The position numbers and the translations under genes were made by a program. Source: Parelaphostrongylus tenuis (Eukaryota > Nematoda > Chromadorea > Rhabditida > Metastrongylidae). Taken from it: a stretch of DNA of 64,000 bases. The DNA lies in assembly GCA_019055375.1 (NCBI GenBank), contig JAHQIW010000606.1, positions 248,001-312,000 of the forward strand, in the 5' to 3' direction. A model generated the notes under the pieces. It searched no databases, was not told where the DNA came from, and worked only from the letters and a program-made list of their open reading frames with translations. This document shows positions 54,401 to 62,767 of this stretch, piece after piece (the stretch's first letter is position 1; each line of letters opens with the position of its first letter).

Positions 54401-57400
54401 CATAAGATTTAAAGATTCCAACATTATGCTTACCTTCTGAAAAAAACCGTTTCTCTGCAGTGCAGCAAGCGAAAACAAAATCAAATTCGTATACGCGAGC
54501 ATGAGTATTCTGACTATTATATGGAGTGGGGGAGGGAACAGGGCAGATGCCGCCTTCAACACGGTCGTCAACCGACTGGCCCTTCCGCGGGCCATAGGGA
54601 AGTGCGATTTTTGTCATTCAATTAGTAATTGTTCTCCGCTTTTAAAGAAACTCCAGATTATACGTTGACTCTGACACTAAAATGTTTTCTGCACACGTTG
54701 ATATGTTTTTCGTTCGAGCGAAGTAATAGAGAATTGCGCGGCCAATGTAAAAGATAATTTTATCCTGAATTTTACAGCGTTATAAAAGGGTCTTTTCAAA
54801 GACGGCCACGTAGCGCACTAGCCAGAGATTTGAGCTTTCGAATGATTACTGACGCCCTTTTGAACAGTTTTTGTTCAGTGTAAGTGGTCGATTTTTTTTT
54901 GTTCCCTGCTAGCCGAGTTGAACCCGAGTACTTGTATGGGTCGGTTAATTCCAAAAATAAATGAGTGCTCTAATTGCAACTCACCACGAAAACCACACAG
55001 CACAACATATTGATTGGTTTTTAGTCGTTTAGTAGATTTGTAAATAGTATTCCCGTGAGCACTCGCGACATTTCATGTTAGTGTAAATTTCGTATGTTGA
55101 GCATGTATTGCATTCGAAGAAATGACTTTTTGTCGCTTTATATATTACGAAATTATTCCTCCTGTGTCATTCGAACTATGCAATGTAGTGGTAAGAATGT
55201 ATATCATAGTTTACATTTTCGAAACTGCAACAATGCTTGCACATTATAGAGTCTCCGTCTAAGCAAAAACACTTTGATCTTCTCTGGCATAACTCCATCA
55301 TTTCAGATGACAGACGAAGATAGTCATTAGTTTGCAAAGCTATTCCTATTGGCATGCTAGTAAGATTCCATTTACCATGATTCTTTTTAGCTAAAAATGT
55401 ATGATATATCTTTCATTTGCATTAATTAGAGTCGCCACAACAGAGCTTACTTTCGTGGTTAGGTTTTCTCTCTGCTCCTTATATAGGCCCTGCAGATTGA
55501 TCACGGTATTATTTATGGCGTTTATATCCATATTTGTGGATATCGTGTGTCGTTAAGGTTATATTCATTCTGTTTATGGGATGGATTACTCAAGGTCAGA
55601 ACATAGGGTAAGCGCTTCCTTTTCAAAAATATGACTTCATAATCCGTTCTTTTCTTTTGCCAAAATATCAAAACAAGTAAGCAATCACCACAGTAGATGC
55701 CCTATCACTTCATAATAGAAACGATTCAATTTTTGCAATAAAAGGGCGGACAAACACGCGCATTTTCGCAATGAAATATTTTCTCAAGAATCCTAGAGAA
55801 AAAAGTACCTGACAAAAAAGAAAAAAGTTCAATAGTAAGGAAAAATGAGGTATGACGAAATTTTGGAATAAGTGTACGCATGCGCATGTTTTCCACCACA
55901 GACCGCTCTTAACTTTGGAATTTTAGGGTGATCTAGTCACCAGCTTTCTATTTCTAAACTCATTCATGACGAGGCACAGTAATTTACTTCGTCTAGTTAG
56001 CAATTTCAAGGGCTTACTATTGTTTCGATCTTTCTTCACTTGGCACGGAATGCGAATCCTGACAGAGTGCTCTCAGATTGATGCCAGTAAGTGGGGGACT
56101 AATATGAATCTGCTGCACTTTAATATCGAAAAAGACGATAGTTCTCTCATGTTCAAGTTTATAATGTAATTTACTTTGTGTAGTTTGACGACATCCATGT
56201 TGGATAAGCTATCACTGAAATGAAACCTAGAGAAACGATCACTCCATTTCTTCAGTTTTACTGCTTTTCAGCAGTGTTATCATATTATGAATAAACATCT
56301 GAGATTACTGAGCGGTTTACAGAACATACGACATTAGGCGAGAGTTGAACCCGTGTTTAACTCTTGCCGAGGGCTCGATCTACCACTACATCACCAATGC
56401 TACCGCTGTGTGTTTCCAGTATATCCTGTAGAAACTGACAGCAAGCAACTCCCAGTTAAGCTGAGTTCCTGATAGCCACAATAAGATTAATCATAGAAAA
56501 ACTGGTAGCAGCGCCTTCGATATAGGTGAAACACGGATTCGGCTCCTGCCTAATGTTGAATGTTTTTTATGCTCCTCAATAGTCTAAGATATAATGATGC
56601 TTGCCCCGAAAAAATAAAGTGGTGAAAAGAAAGACTGCCTCATACTTTGCCCTATAACCAGTTGATTGGAAGTGATGAATTGTGCATATGCGTTAGCTAT
56701 CGTTAAAACCATCAAATTAAACCTTTATAACCAGTGTGTGAATTTGTTCGTATTTTGAGATGCAGGCGAGGTAAAAGTGACCAACCTGATTCGTGAGCAT
56801 CGGAGATCGTTGGGGAATGTTTCATCTTCTATCACATAGATGTATTTCTAGAACTGTTGAAATTAATCAGCAGATGTTCTCGTTTCCAACGGATTAGCGT
56901 TCGAAGAAAACTGTAGCTTAAGGATTAACTGACCTGATATTGTCTGAGGACGTCAGTTAGGTATATGGTATGGGAAGGACGTGTGCGACCACGCTTCAGA
57001 ACGATTAGTCCATGTTTTTGGAGAAGCTCTTTGATCTGCATTTGGAAAACGCTTGAGGGTGCTAGACATTTCAAAACGAAATCAGTAAATTAAGCGTCTA
57101 AAAAGCTAGATGTTTTCTCGTTAGAATAATTGCTAGTTAAATGATCGAGATAAGTCTTTTGGACTTCTCTATGGTAAGCTACTAGGTGAATACTTTAATC
57201 AGGGGGTATTTTGGTTCGTTGCAATGAGATCTTATGGACAAACCAAACAAGGTGCTTAAGCTGATCAATACTCATTTAAATGTGACAAGTGAGAAATAGT
57301 TGAGTGATATGCAAGACTTTAAACCTCAAGCCGGAGTTCCCGCGATTTACCCTTCCTAAATATTGCACTACGGCGTATCCTATTCTGTTATCATTCTTCA

Positions 57401-60400
57401 ACATCCGCCCGAGGATCAGAATTTCAGATTCTTTCTGATTAGGAGGGAACAAATGAAAACCGATCTCATTAGCTGGAAAGAAACTTTCATCGGAGGGTGA
57501 GTAACCATTCGAAAGGTGAAACTTGAAGCTACAGTCCTACGCCACCGATTTTCGAAAAAGACTTTTTTGACGTTGCTACACGAGGAGATTTCTTAGGCTC
57601 CAGACACGCACATTTCTCTCCGGACAGAGCTCGTTCTTCGTACTATTAATAATCATTCGATAGCATAATCGAATTTGATTTCAACGCCGTGTATAACCTA
57701 AAGAGACCGTTTCTTCAAACGCAGCAGGTGAGATAAACTGCAGCGCAGCTTGTAATAAGTCGAATTCCCACAAGGGACGAACGGCGTCGTCCCGCGCGAA
57801 TCACGTGGGCGCTGACTGGAGCGAACACTGAGCGGTGCTAGGAACGCGTAGAGAAGTATTGCATCAGCAGTCACGTGGCCGCCACACCCACCGCGACTGA
57901 ACTGCCTTTAGATCGTCCGTTCTGACACATCAAATTCAACTTTTTTTTTCATCTGCTGCGTTACAGAGAAACGATTTTTTTCAGGATTTAAGTACAGCAT
58001 TGGCATCATGAAGCAGTGCGCTATCCTAAGATTGCTGATAGTCCAAAAAAGTTCTTTCCGGCGAGAAATATGCTCTAGTTTTAAGTGGAGATCACAGCAT
58101 TATAAAAGGGTGTTTCGAAAAACCGGCGAGTTTGGACTGTAGCCAGAAATCTGAGCTTTCGAATGGTCACCAACAATCCTGTAAAAAGTCCCTCTCCAGC
58201 GAATGAGGTCGGTCTTCCATTTGCTCCCTCCTAATTGAAAAAACCAAATTTTGCATATCACCATTCTTAGATATATAGTTATAACATTATGCCACTGCTA
58301 AAAAGGCGATTAAGTAAAGAGTTCCTGTCGATCGCGTTGGTAGTTCGTTAAAATTAAAGAAAAACATCAGAAATCAAATACTTACTATCAATAGTTCATA
58401 ACGCCTCTTAATCCTAAAGCATCAAATGCTGAAGCAGCTAACAAATTAATACCCGGTTGATGAAAAGCTTACTGATCCTTTTTTTTCTAATCAAAATGGC
58501 TCAATGATTTAGTCTCGAAATAATTACAAACGAAAATTAACAGCTTTAGAAAAGTTTGCGGCTCCTATTATATATCCTTTAAGATCATGACAGTCATTTT
58601 GCTTCTGACCGCGCGACGTCAAATCTCATTCAGGTACTGTAATAGCGATATCGTGTTTTGTGGGAAAGCAGGCAGACAGCCAGACATGCTTGCACAGATA
58701 ATGGCGGCGTTGCGTCTCGTGGGAAAAACGATTTTCGTGGAAAGCGATGGTGCGACGCCGCCTGCCTATTAACGCTGGTCCTCAAAAGGTTAAAACTCTT
58801 TGTGGAGTTTCCAGAGTGAGACCTCAAGCTTCTCAGATTGGTTTACGCTGCTGCTGATGAACTCTGTTTCTGCCGAAATGTCACACTCGATAGCTCGTAC
58901 GGGTATACATTCCGTGTTTTGCTACACATTCGGCCTTACGTTGCTCATTAACATAACGAAATTTTACAACTTAGGATACAGAAGCACTGAAGCTACACAT
59001 AGTTGTCCTTGAGCGACTTGTTCACTGCGCATCACTTTCTACGCTTCCTAACGAGAACATAATACTTAAAGTTGCTTGGTAATGTAAGCACTTACAATCA
59101 TCGAAGCAATTATACTCAAAAACTAACAAATTTAAGCATTTACCTCCCATTAACTGACTGAGTTGAGAGGAAAAAAATGCAAGCACCTCAGAATGATTCC
59201 ACGAGTATGGGTTCTTAGGTTGTACAGCAGCAAGATCTTCTAGCACTTCGCTTCCACAGACATACATCACTCGAATAGATTCGCCGTGCTTATGTGACAA
59301 TTGCTGAATAAATTTAGATGGATCTTTAGAAGAAATATACCTTTATTCAAACATTTCAGGTAACACTCTCCCATATAGTTATTATTTCTCTGTAGTAGTG
59401 AATGTTTATTGCACTAACAATGCATATAAACCCTTTCGGTACAACGTCGAATTTTCGACTGGCAGCGACGTGGCCGCTACGTTTTAGACAAAGTATCAGA
59501 GTAATTTCTATCAAATCCTCGTACGTCGGAGTAGTCGCAAAGAGTTTGATATTCCTCTCTCCCTGCTTCCGATAAAGTAATGTAACTGGTCAAGTTTCGA
59601 CAGTCTGACCTTCTTTCCCCATAACTTATTAATCTTTTCCTTTCCATAATCCATATCGCATTAGATTCTGTCAGTCATGCTGAAGGAGAACAGTAATTAT
59701 TACCCCGAGTAATTATTGGCAGACATGTAGCCTCCTCCTTATCGTTTATGTATGCAGGTTATTGATGTCATCACGTTATTACTATTCAACTGGTGATATT
59801 GCCTATGAAGGTTTAGTAACATAAGTTTGTGGGTGCTCTTATTTAACAACACGAGTCGGTACTAGAACTTATACATAGAGTTCAAGGAGGCAACACGAGT
59901 AGGCATTGTTCAATAGAACTGATGCATTGGACAAGCCAATCAACTCTTCTATAGTCGACAGGAATTCTTTTATTTAGCCACTCTTCAGAGGTCTAATGAT
60001 GTTACACATCTATCCAATGATGTTGAAGGATGCGCAGAACTTTGACGTCAGACAAGACTCAAACCGACATATCACCCCTTCCGGAGGCGCGTGCTTAACC
60101 AATTGCATCACCAAGGCCTGTTCTGCCACCACTCTGCACTAAAACGCATCAATTTGTCAACAACCAACCGTCAACGGTTTGGCCTGGTAACCGATATCGG
60201 CATTGATTCCAGCTACGCTGACAGATATTGGATATATATGATTGGCAAGAATTCTCTTTATTTAATCACTCTTTAACCGCTTGACAACGATATGGAAATC
60301 TTGCTCAGCACGCACGCGACAGCGTCGCGAGCTCCAATAACGATGTGATAGTTTGTGACAAAATTGGAAGAAGTCTTAAGTAAATAATTGAATTATCATA

Positions 60401-60756
60401 TGAATTTTTATTGACTGGAAGTGGTGAGACTCCAATAAGACTATTGATAGTAGAAACAAATATATTGCTTCTCAATACACAAACAAAAATGATGTATTTA
60501 GCGAATCCATTTTTCAAAAGTGTTAAGTGTCAAAAGTGTAAAGTAAAAAAGTGAAAGTGCATCTATTATGAGAACGTGTTATACATTGTATGCTGCCAAT
60601 AAATATGAATTTTTCTGTATGGCAATGTGGAATTGCTACTTGTAGGCTTTGTAATATTCAAATATCTGAAACAAGAACAAAAATAATGGAATAAGTTCAT
60701 CATTCAAGTTTCAGATCTTCACAGAAGCGCGCGTCAACGCATATTCACTGCGAGAC

Positions 60757-60787
<31 letters not shown>

Positions 60788-62169
60788 GTGTGAGCTAATA
60801 ACAGCTCACAAAGTTGTCAAGTGGTCAACGGTGGTTTGATATTATGGTGGTAAAAGAGGCGTCGGTGCAGCTGATTAAGTACTGACCATTGCGCCACATG
60901 CGCTCTATTGCTTTTCTTTACTATGAAGAAGCAGCATTTTAACGAATAAAAACTCTATAAACGACTCCAAAACAATCTCCAACCTCCTGGTAGTGCTTAA
61001 GAACTGCTAACTGTTTGACTGAACTTCGCTGCTTGCACTCAAAGTCGCCAGCGCTAAAAGAATGGGGTCAATTAACAGTTGAGATTGTTTTATTGAGAAA
61101 AATGTTAGATCTTCTCAAAAGTTTTGGCACTGAAGCAGTGAAAACCAAATTTTTATCCACCCTTGTCGCGTCATGCTCGCTCATTGAAGCCTTTATCGTT
61201 CTTTCTGCTTTATGAATACGAATTAGAACGTGAGTCCACAGACCGCCTTCGAGAACATCAATCGTGTAAAGGCTCAAGGATTTGTGTTCACACGAACACC
61301 CGTTTCGGTTCTCTGCTGAGTTTCGCGCCGACAGCACTAATTTGAAAGACCAGTTGAGCTCTAGACTCTCACGCCAAAGTTGATTGAGAGGTTGTCATCG
61401 AACCAATTGAAGAGGATCCGACTTTGACTGTCCAAGAGTTGGCAGAAATGTTTTCAGGCTGATGGCGCATAGTTTGAACAGTGCTGTTAAGCAATATTAA
61501 TTAATAATGTTTAATTAATTTATGTTTTATTACTTCAGTGACAGAACTTATGAGAAGATCTAATATTACACAAATATTTGAGCCGTGGAAAGCTTCGCAA
61601 ATTTCTACAGCTGATTAAGTGTATTTGAAATAGTATAAAGAAATAGGATATGACCTAGAATGACAACTGTTTTTGTTTTTCAAAGCGTAATGACTTTGAA
61701 AAAAGCTCACATCAGAACATATACTAAGAAAAACTCAAGAAACTGTGTCCATTTTTCAAATGTGTTGCTGGTTTGAACGAGCAGTTAATACAGCTTACTG
61801 TAGTAAAAAGTTGTGTAAGATATATTTTGACAGACGTTTAGTCTTTTCGAGGTTTGTTATCTCTCAGTCTAAGTCCACCAGAATCTATCAAATCTCGAAA
61901 ACGAAGTAAAATAGTCGACTTTAACACAGTATTGTAAGAAAAAAGAAAAGTTTCAGTAGCCATAGTCAAAAGAGAATATTTACAGTCATATTCCTTTTAG
62001 TGGACATCTTAAATCATTCACGTCTTCAATTATTAGGAAAATCGTAGTGCAATATCGAAGGAACGCACCGTATCCAGAAATTTTTCCTGACAACCGTCTC
62101 GACCATGCGCAGTCTATGTTTGGCAGGTGTGTGGGTCGTCGCTGTGTCTTGGCCTACACTCATTATTCC
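39261..62169 (-). CDS. NMNAT-family adenylyltransferase with a ~500-residue C-terminal extension (5' partial)
   Basis: NMNAT joins NMN (or NaMN) and ATP to form NAD+ (or NaAD). Exons in transcript order: 62069-62169, (59365-59389 tentative), 59187-59303, 56934-57035, 56786-56847, 53941-54030, 53770-53853, 51673-51757, 48234-48656, 46898-47114, 46262-46386, 42289-42413, 40918-41102, 39261-39538. All introns are GT..AG on the minus strand and all phases from 59303 down agree, giving 1,893 nt, 630 residues plus stop. The NMNAT match covers GI.S.VG, HRLRM, CGSEVLEDLA, HGLIVLKRGR, RIRTAVRRG and INEHSLY. The exon with the GxFxPxHxxH nucleotide-binding motif was not found, so the 5' part is missing or lies elsewhere. 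The tail has no homology I recognise. Two adjacent genes joined by chance-compatible phases is the alternative. Confidence 0.72.
40060..40690 (+). mobile_element. Remnant of an RTE-type non-LTR retrotransposon, C-terminus of the reverse transcriptase
   Basis: The frame from 40220 reads DSAVLSALSYAAETWTDDST and later QSLVQMRSSNFRNI, corresponding to the VLPALSYAAETW ... LAGLRSSDLR region downstream of the RT active site in RTE-like elements common in strongylid genomes. A following frame gives HIMRKINNR (family GHIMRR). The polymerase motif itself and the endonuclease are absent. It lies in an intron of the minus-strand gene. Confidence 0.65.
41603..41908 (-). mobile_element. tRNA-derived SINE, family A (near full length)
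   Basis: On the minus strand GTGGCGCAGTGGTTAGAGG-like head sequence at about 41900, GGTTCGATTTCGCAC as B box at 41856, family body, and the TTTATCCTTTATTCC tail at 41600-41615. It lies in the intron between exons 42289 and 40918 of the minus-strand gene. Confidence 0.85.
42520..43285. repeat. Family D repeat as an inverted pair
   Basis: Plus orientation at 42540-43000 (TTTAGTAATCATTCGATAGC, CTTCTACACGTTCATATGCTTG, as at 9810) and reversed words at 43150-43280 (TTATTGCTACAGTGCACTGA, CAAAATTGCCAAGATCTG). Located in the intron of the minus-strand gene before exon 42289. Confidence 0.55.
43585..43790. repeat. AT-rich imperfect repeat (ATATAATA words)
   Basis: Degenerate ATATAATATACAATATAC-type words. 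It joins the 3' side of the SINE at 43788-44066; similar AT-rich stretches lie at 44325-44385 and 44630-44742, the last including a (TA)n run at 44710-44738. Confidence 0.75.
43788..44066 (-). mobile_element. tRNA-derived SINE, family A
   Basis: Minus-strand copy with the head complementary to CTCTAACCGCTGCGCCACAT (44040-44060) and the body complementary to GACCCCGGAGGGATGGATGG. Its 3' end joins an AT-rich stretch (43590-43787). Located in an intron of the minus-strand gene. Confidence 0.82.
44870..45340 (+). mobile_element. Decayed mariner transposase fragment (catalytic part)
   Basis: The frame from 44878 includes FLESVITEDKSWICYKNNTC and KDPPVQPKP, matching the mariner FLxRIVTGDEKWIxYDN ... 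APKHFPKP block around the second catalytic Asp. Downstream matches become frame-shifted and the HDNARPH segment is not recognisable. It lies in the intron between exons 46262 and 42413 of the minus-strand gene. Confidence 0.72.
46262..53853 (-). CDS. First part of the NMNAT-gene tail: Ser/Pro/Thr-rich disordered segment
   Basis: Five exons, 53770-53853, 51673-51757, 48234-48656, 46898-47114 and 46262-46386. The sequence is low in hydrophobics and rich in Ser, Thr, Pro and acidic residues: for example DEPDMPPEPPQRSCSERVRN, ADTQTEPVPSPSEYEADE, SPSYDNVTLDDLLVATTSW and GGKERRRSWFFNNNKSVK. There is a Cys pair, YDCEQCD, at the start. Without the GTAAAC donor the 46898 exon would run to a stop at 46851; splicing instead enters the 46386 exon in the matching phase. 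The mariner copy at 47213-48145 nearly fills the intron between exons 48234 and 47114. I recognise no domain. Confidence 0.7.
46423..46646. mobile_element. Fold-back element with tRNA-like B boxes in its arms (family F)
   Basis: Left arm: CAATAATGTGGCATTGG, CAAAAACATTTGCGTCAGCC, GACTTCGAACCCAGACC. Right arm is its inverse: GATCTAGGTTCGAATTCCGG, CTGACGAAATGTTTTTG, CTACATTATTGG. Arms of about 70 bp enclose an 85-bp centre. GGTTCGAATTCC is a near-perfect pol III B box. It starts 36 bp upstream (on the minus strand) of exon 46262-46386. Confidence 0.78.
47213..48145 (+). mobile_element. Decayed mariner (Hsmar1/SETMAR-like) with internal deletion and a duplicated block
   Basis: It starts with TTAGGTTGGTAGAAAAGTTA, a mariner terminus. 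Plus-strand matches to the transposase appear in order but in different frames: SKEFREGDENFGNEERCGRP near 47530, TVVRHLKQIGKG near 47690, and STDYHFIKRLDNFLQRKRFH then NQQDAENALQDF near 47950-48050. The HLKQIG-encoding segment occurs twice (about 47680-47745 and 47798-47860). The DEKW and HDNARPH catalytic parts are absent, so the copy is dead. It occupies most of one intron of the minus-strand gene. Confidence 0.85.
48760..48870 (-). mobile_element. 3' fragment of a family A SINE (degraded)
   Basis: On the plus strand GATAAAGCTTTTAGTATGAT, CTTAGGGATTCGCTATGCA and TTGAGTGAATATCTGTT follow the order of the reversed family 3' half. Located in the intron between exons 51673 and 48656 of the minus-strand gene. 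Confidence 0.4.
49110..49620. other. GC-rich block of unknown nature in an intron
   Basis: Relative to the AT-rich surroundings, 49110-49260 and 49420-49620 are GC-rich, with CGACGACGACGAGAG and GTGCGGCCGCCGGG. Short open frames exist on both strands, none convincing. It could be a fragment of a transposon or a regulatory segment. Confidence 0.3.
50440..51620 (+). repeat. Family D repeat (long copy)
   Basis: CTTTTCATAAGAATGTTAGT, ATAACGCTGTCGCATCCAGA, AAACTTTAGATAAAAACGTA, GAACGCTACAGCGTCATAAA and CGCTTTCAAATGATTACTAA appear in family order. Located in the intron between exons 51673 and 48656. Confidence 0.6.
53941..62169 (-). CDS. NMNAT catalytic region exons
   Basis: Exon 62069-62169 reads GIMSVGQD then PAKHRLRMVETVVRKNFWIR, aligning with human NMNAT1 [24 protein letters not shown]..L. 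Exon 59187-59303 gives RVMYVCGSEVLEDLAAVQ and YSWNHSE (human [23 protein letters not shown]). Exon 56934-57035 gives IKELLQKHGLIVLKRGRTRP and IYLTDVLRQYQ; 56786-56847 IYVIEDETFPNDLRCSRIR; 53941-54030 TAVRRGESVKYCLDDDVIDY then INEHSLYKTS. The segment between FWIR and QLSHK should hold the D.WE motif. A 25-nt stretch at 59365-59389 gives EIITIWES and fits the phases, but its donor (GTTACC) is poor. The ISST.IR motif is replaced by LRCSRIR. Confidence 0.82.
54121..54190. mobile_element. Half copy of the family F fold-back element
   Basis: CAATAATGTGGAGTGG, CAAAAACATTTACGTCAGCC and GGATTCGAACCCAAATCTCA match the left arm at 46423; no matching right arm follows. It lies about 90 bp upstream of NMNAT-gene exon 53941-54030. 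Confidence 0.7.
54235..54895 (+). repeat. Family D repeat
   Basis: GTAGCAGTCATTCGATAGCC, GTTAGACTATTAGTAATCAA, CTTTTAAAGAAACTCCAGAT, TTTTACAGCGTTATAAAAGG and GCTTTCGAATGATTACTGAC in family order. Located in an NMNAT-gene intron. Confidence 0.62.
56320..56575. repeat. Head-to-head pair of tRNA-like arms (family B)
   Basis: Left: AGGCGAGAGTTGAACCCGTG and CTACCACTACATCACCAATG. Right: CACGGATTCGGCTCCTGCCT then TTTTTTATGCTCCTCAATAG. Same plan as 765-940 and 18500-18735. Located in an intron of the NMNAT gene. Confidence 0.6.
57100..59186 (-). other. Intron of the NMNAT gene
   Basis: Contains a tRNA-like left arm near 57300-57370 (GAGTGATATGCAAGAC, as in family B) and the family D repeat at 57430-58250. 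58250-59186 shows no supported feature. Confidence 0.5.
57430..58250 (+). repeat. Family D repeat
   Basis: TAATAATCATTCGATAGCAT, GTGCGCTATCCTAAGATTGC, GATCACAGCATTATAAAAGG and GAGCTTTCGAATGGTCACCA in family order. Located in an NMNAT-gene intron. Confidence 0.62.
60040..60125 (-). repeat. tRNA-like arm (family B)
   Basis: Plus-strand ACTCAAACCGACATATCACC and GCGTGCTTAACCAATTGCAT, then CACCAAGGCC, form the reversed arm. Located in a large intron of the NMNAT gene. Confidence 0.4.
60767..60787. repeat. (GA)n microsatellite
   Basis: About ten perfect GA units in an intron of the NMNAT gene. Confidence 0.95.
60880..60907 (-). mobile_element. 5' fragment of a family A SINE
   Basis: CTGACCATTGCGCCACATGC is the reversed head of the SINE (same words at 14935 and 44046). 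Only the head is present, next to the GA microsatellite at 60767. Confidence 0.45.
61165..61490 (+). mobile_element. Short decayed mariner fragment
   Basis: Plus-strand pieces resembling a mariner N-terminus: SFFLLYEYELERESTD near 61205, FRADSTNLKDQ near 61322 and IEEDPTLTVQELAEMF near 61400, each in a different frame and separated by stops. Only the DNA-binding third of the transposase is represented. It lies in a large intron of the NMNAT gene. Confidence 0.6.
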
Positions 62170-62660
62170 CTTAACGAAGACGATATAACGAAAAACTCTC
62201 AGTTTTGTAGCGGCAAAATTCTGTTCTATAAACTTTCGCAATGAAAAAAGAAGCTGTTTGGCCTACAAGGTCGTAGCGTGGACTTGTGATCAAATGATGG
62301 CCCACAATTTTAAATTCAGCCCTTTTTTCGTTACTTCCTTTTTCTCTTTTTTCATGAAACTTCTTAATCTTAATATCCTTTTGGACATGTTTGACAAGTG
62401 TTTAATTATTGGATACTCTGGATTTAGAGTTGATGGAATTCTATTCGTTGAACTGAAATTAGAAGTGTATCTGGATTATTCTTGAGCATGTTTTGCTGAT
62501 ACAGCACAAAAATATGATTATATTCAACCCCTTGACAACGACGTTGAAATCTCACACGGCAAGCTACATTGTCAAATGGATGATTTCATGAAATTTAGGT
62601 TCTCATCGCCAATAAGTAGTAAAATATCATGGAACACACTTTAATAAAGCTATTTGAAGT

Positions 62661-62767
62661 ATGAACAACTTCGATGATTCCCCTGAAACTCCTCATTTTC
62701 AAGGAACAAGCCAGATGAGACATGATTCATCGCCTTCGCCCAATGATTTTTCATCGCCACAGCCCTT
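62661..62767 (+). CDS. Probable first coding exon of an unidentified plus-strand gene
   Basis: An ATG opens a 107-nt frame reading MNNFDDSPETPHFQGTSQMR and then a Ser/Pro-rich stretch (HDSSPSPNDFSSPQP), closed by a good donor, GTAAGC, in phase 2. Acidic start plus SP-rich composition suggests the disordered N-terminus of a nuclear or regulatory protein; I cannot name it. No convincing second exon is visible before the window ends: a TTGCAG acceptor near 62830 keeps a frame open to 62958, but the product is unremarkable. It lies head to head with the NMNAT gene, about 490 nt from its most upstream located exon. Confidence 0.45.

Larger units (their letters stand above)
59390..62068 (-). other. 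Large intron(s) in the 5' part of the NMNAT gene
   Basis: Holds a tRNA-like arm (60040-60125), a GA microsatellite, a SINE head and a mariner fragment (61165-61490). An exon carrying the end of the W.E.D.WE region of NMNAT may be hidden in or near this interval; I did not find a convincing one. Confidence 0.45.

Noticed and set aside
61068..61337. 89-codon minus-strand open frame as an NMNAT exon
   Set aside because: No NMNAT motif, and it overlaps a mariner fragment readable on the plus strand.
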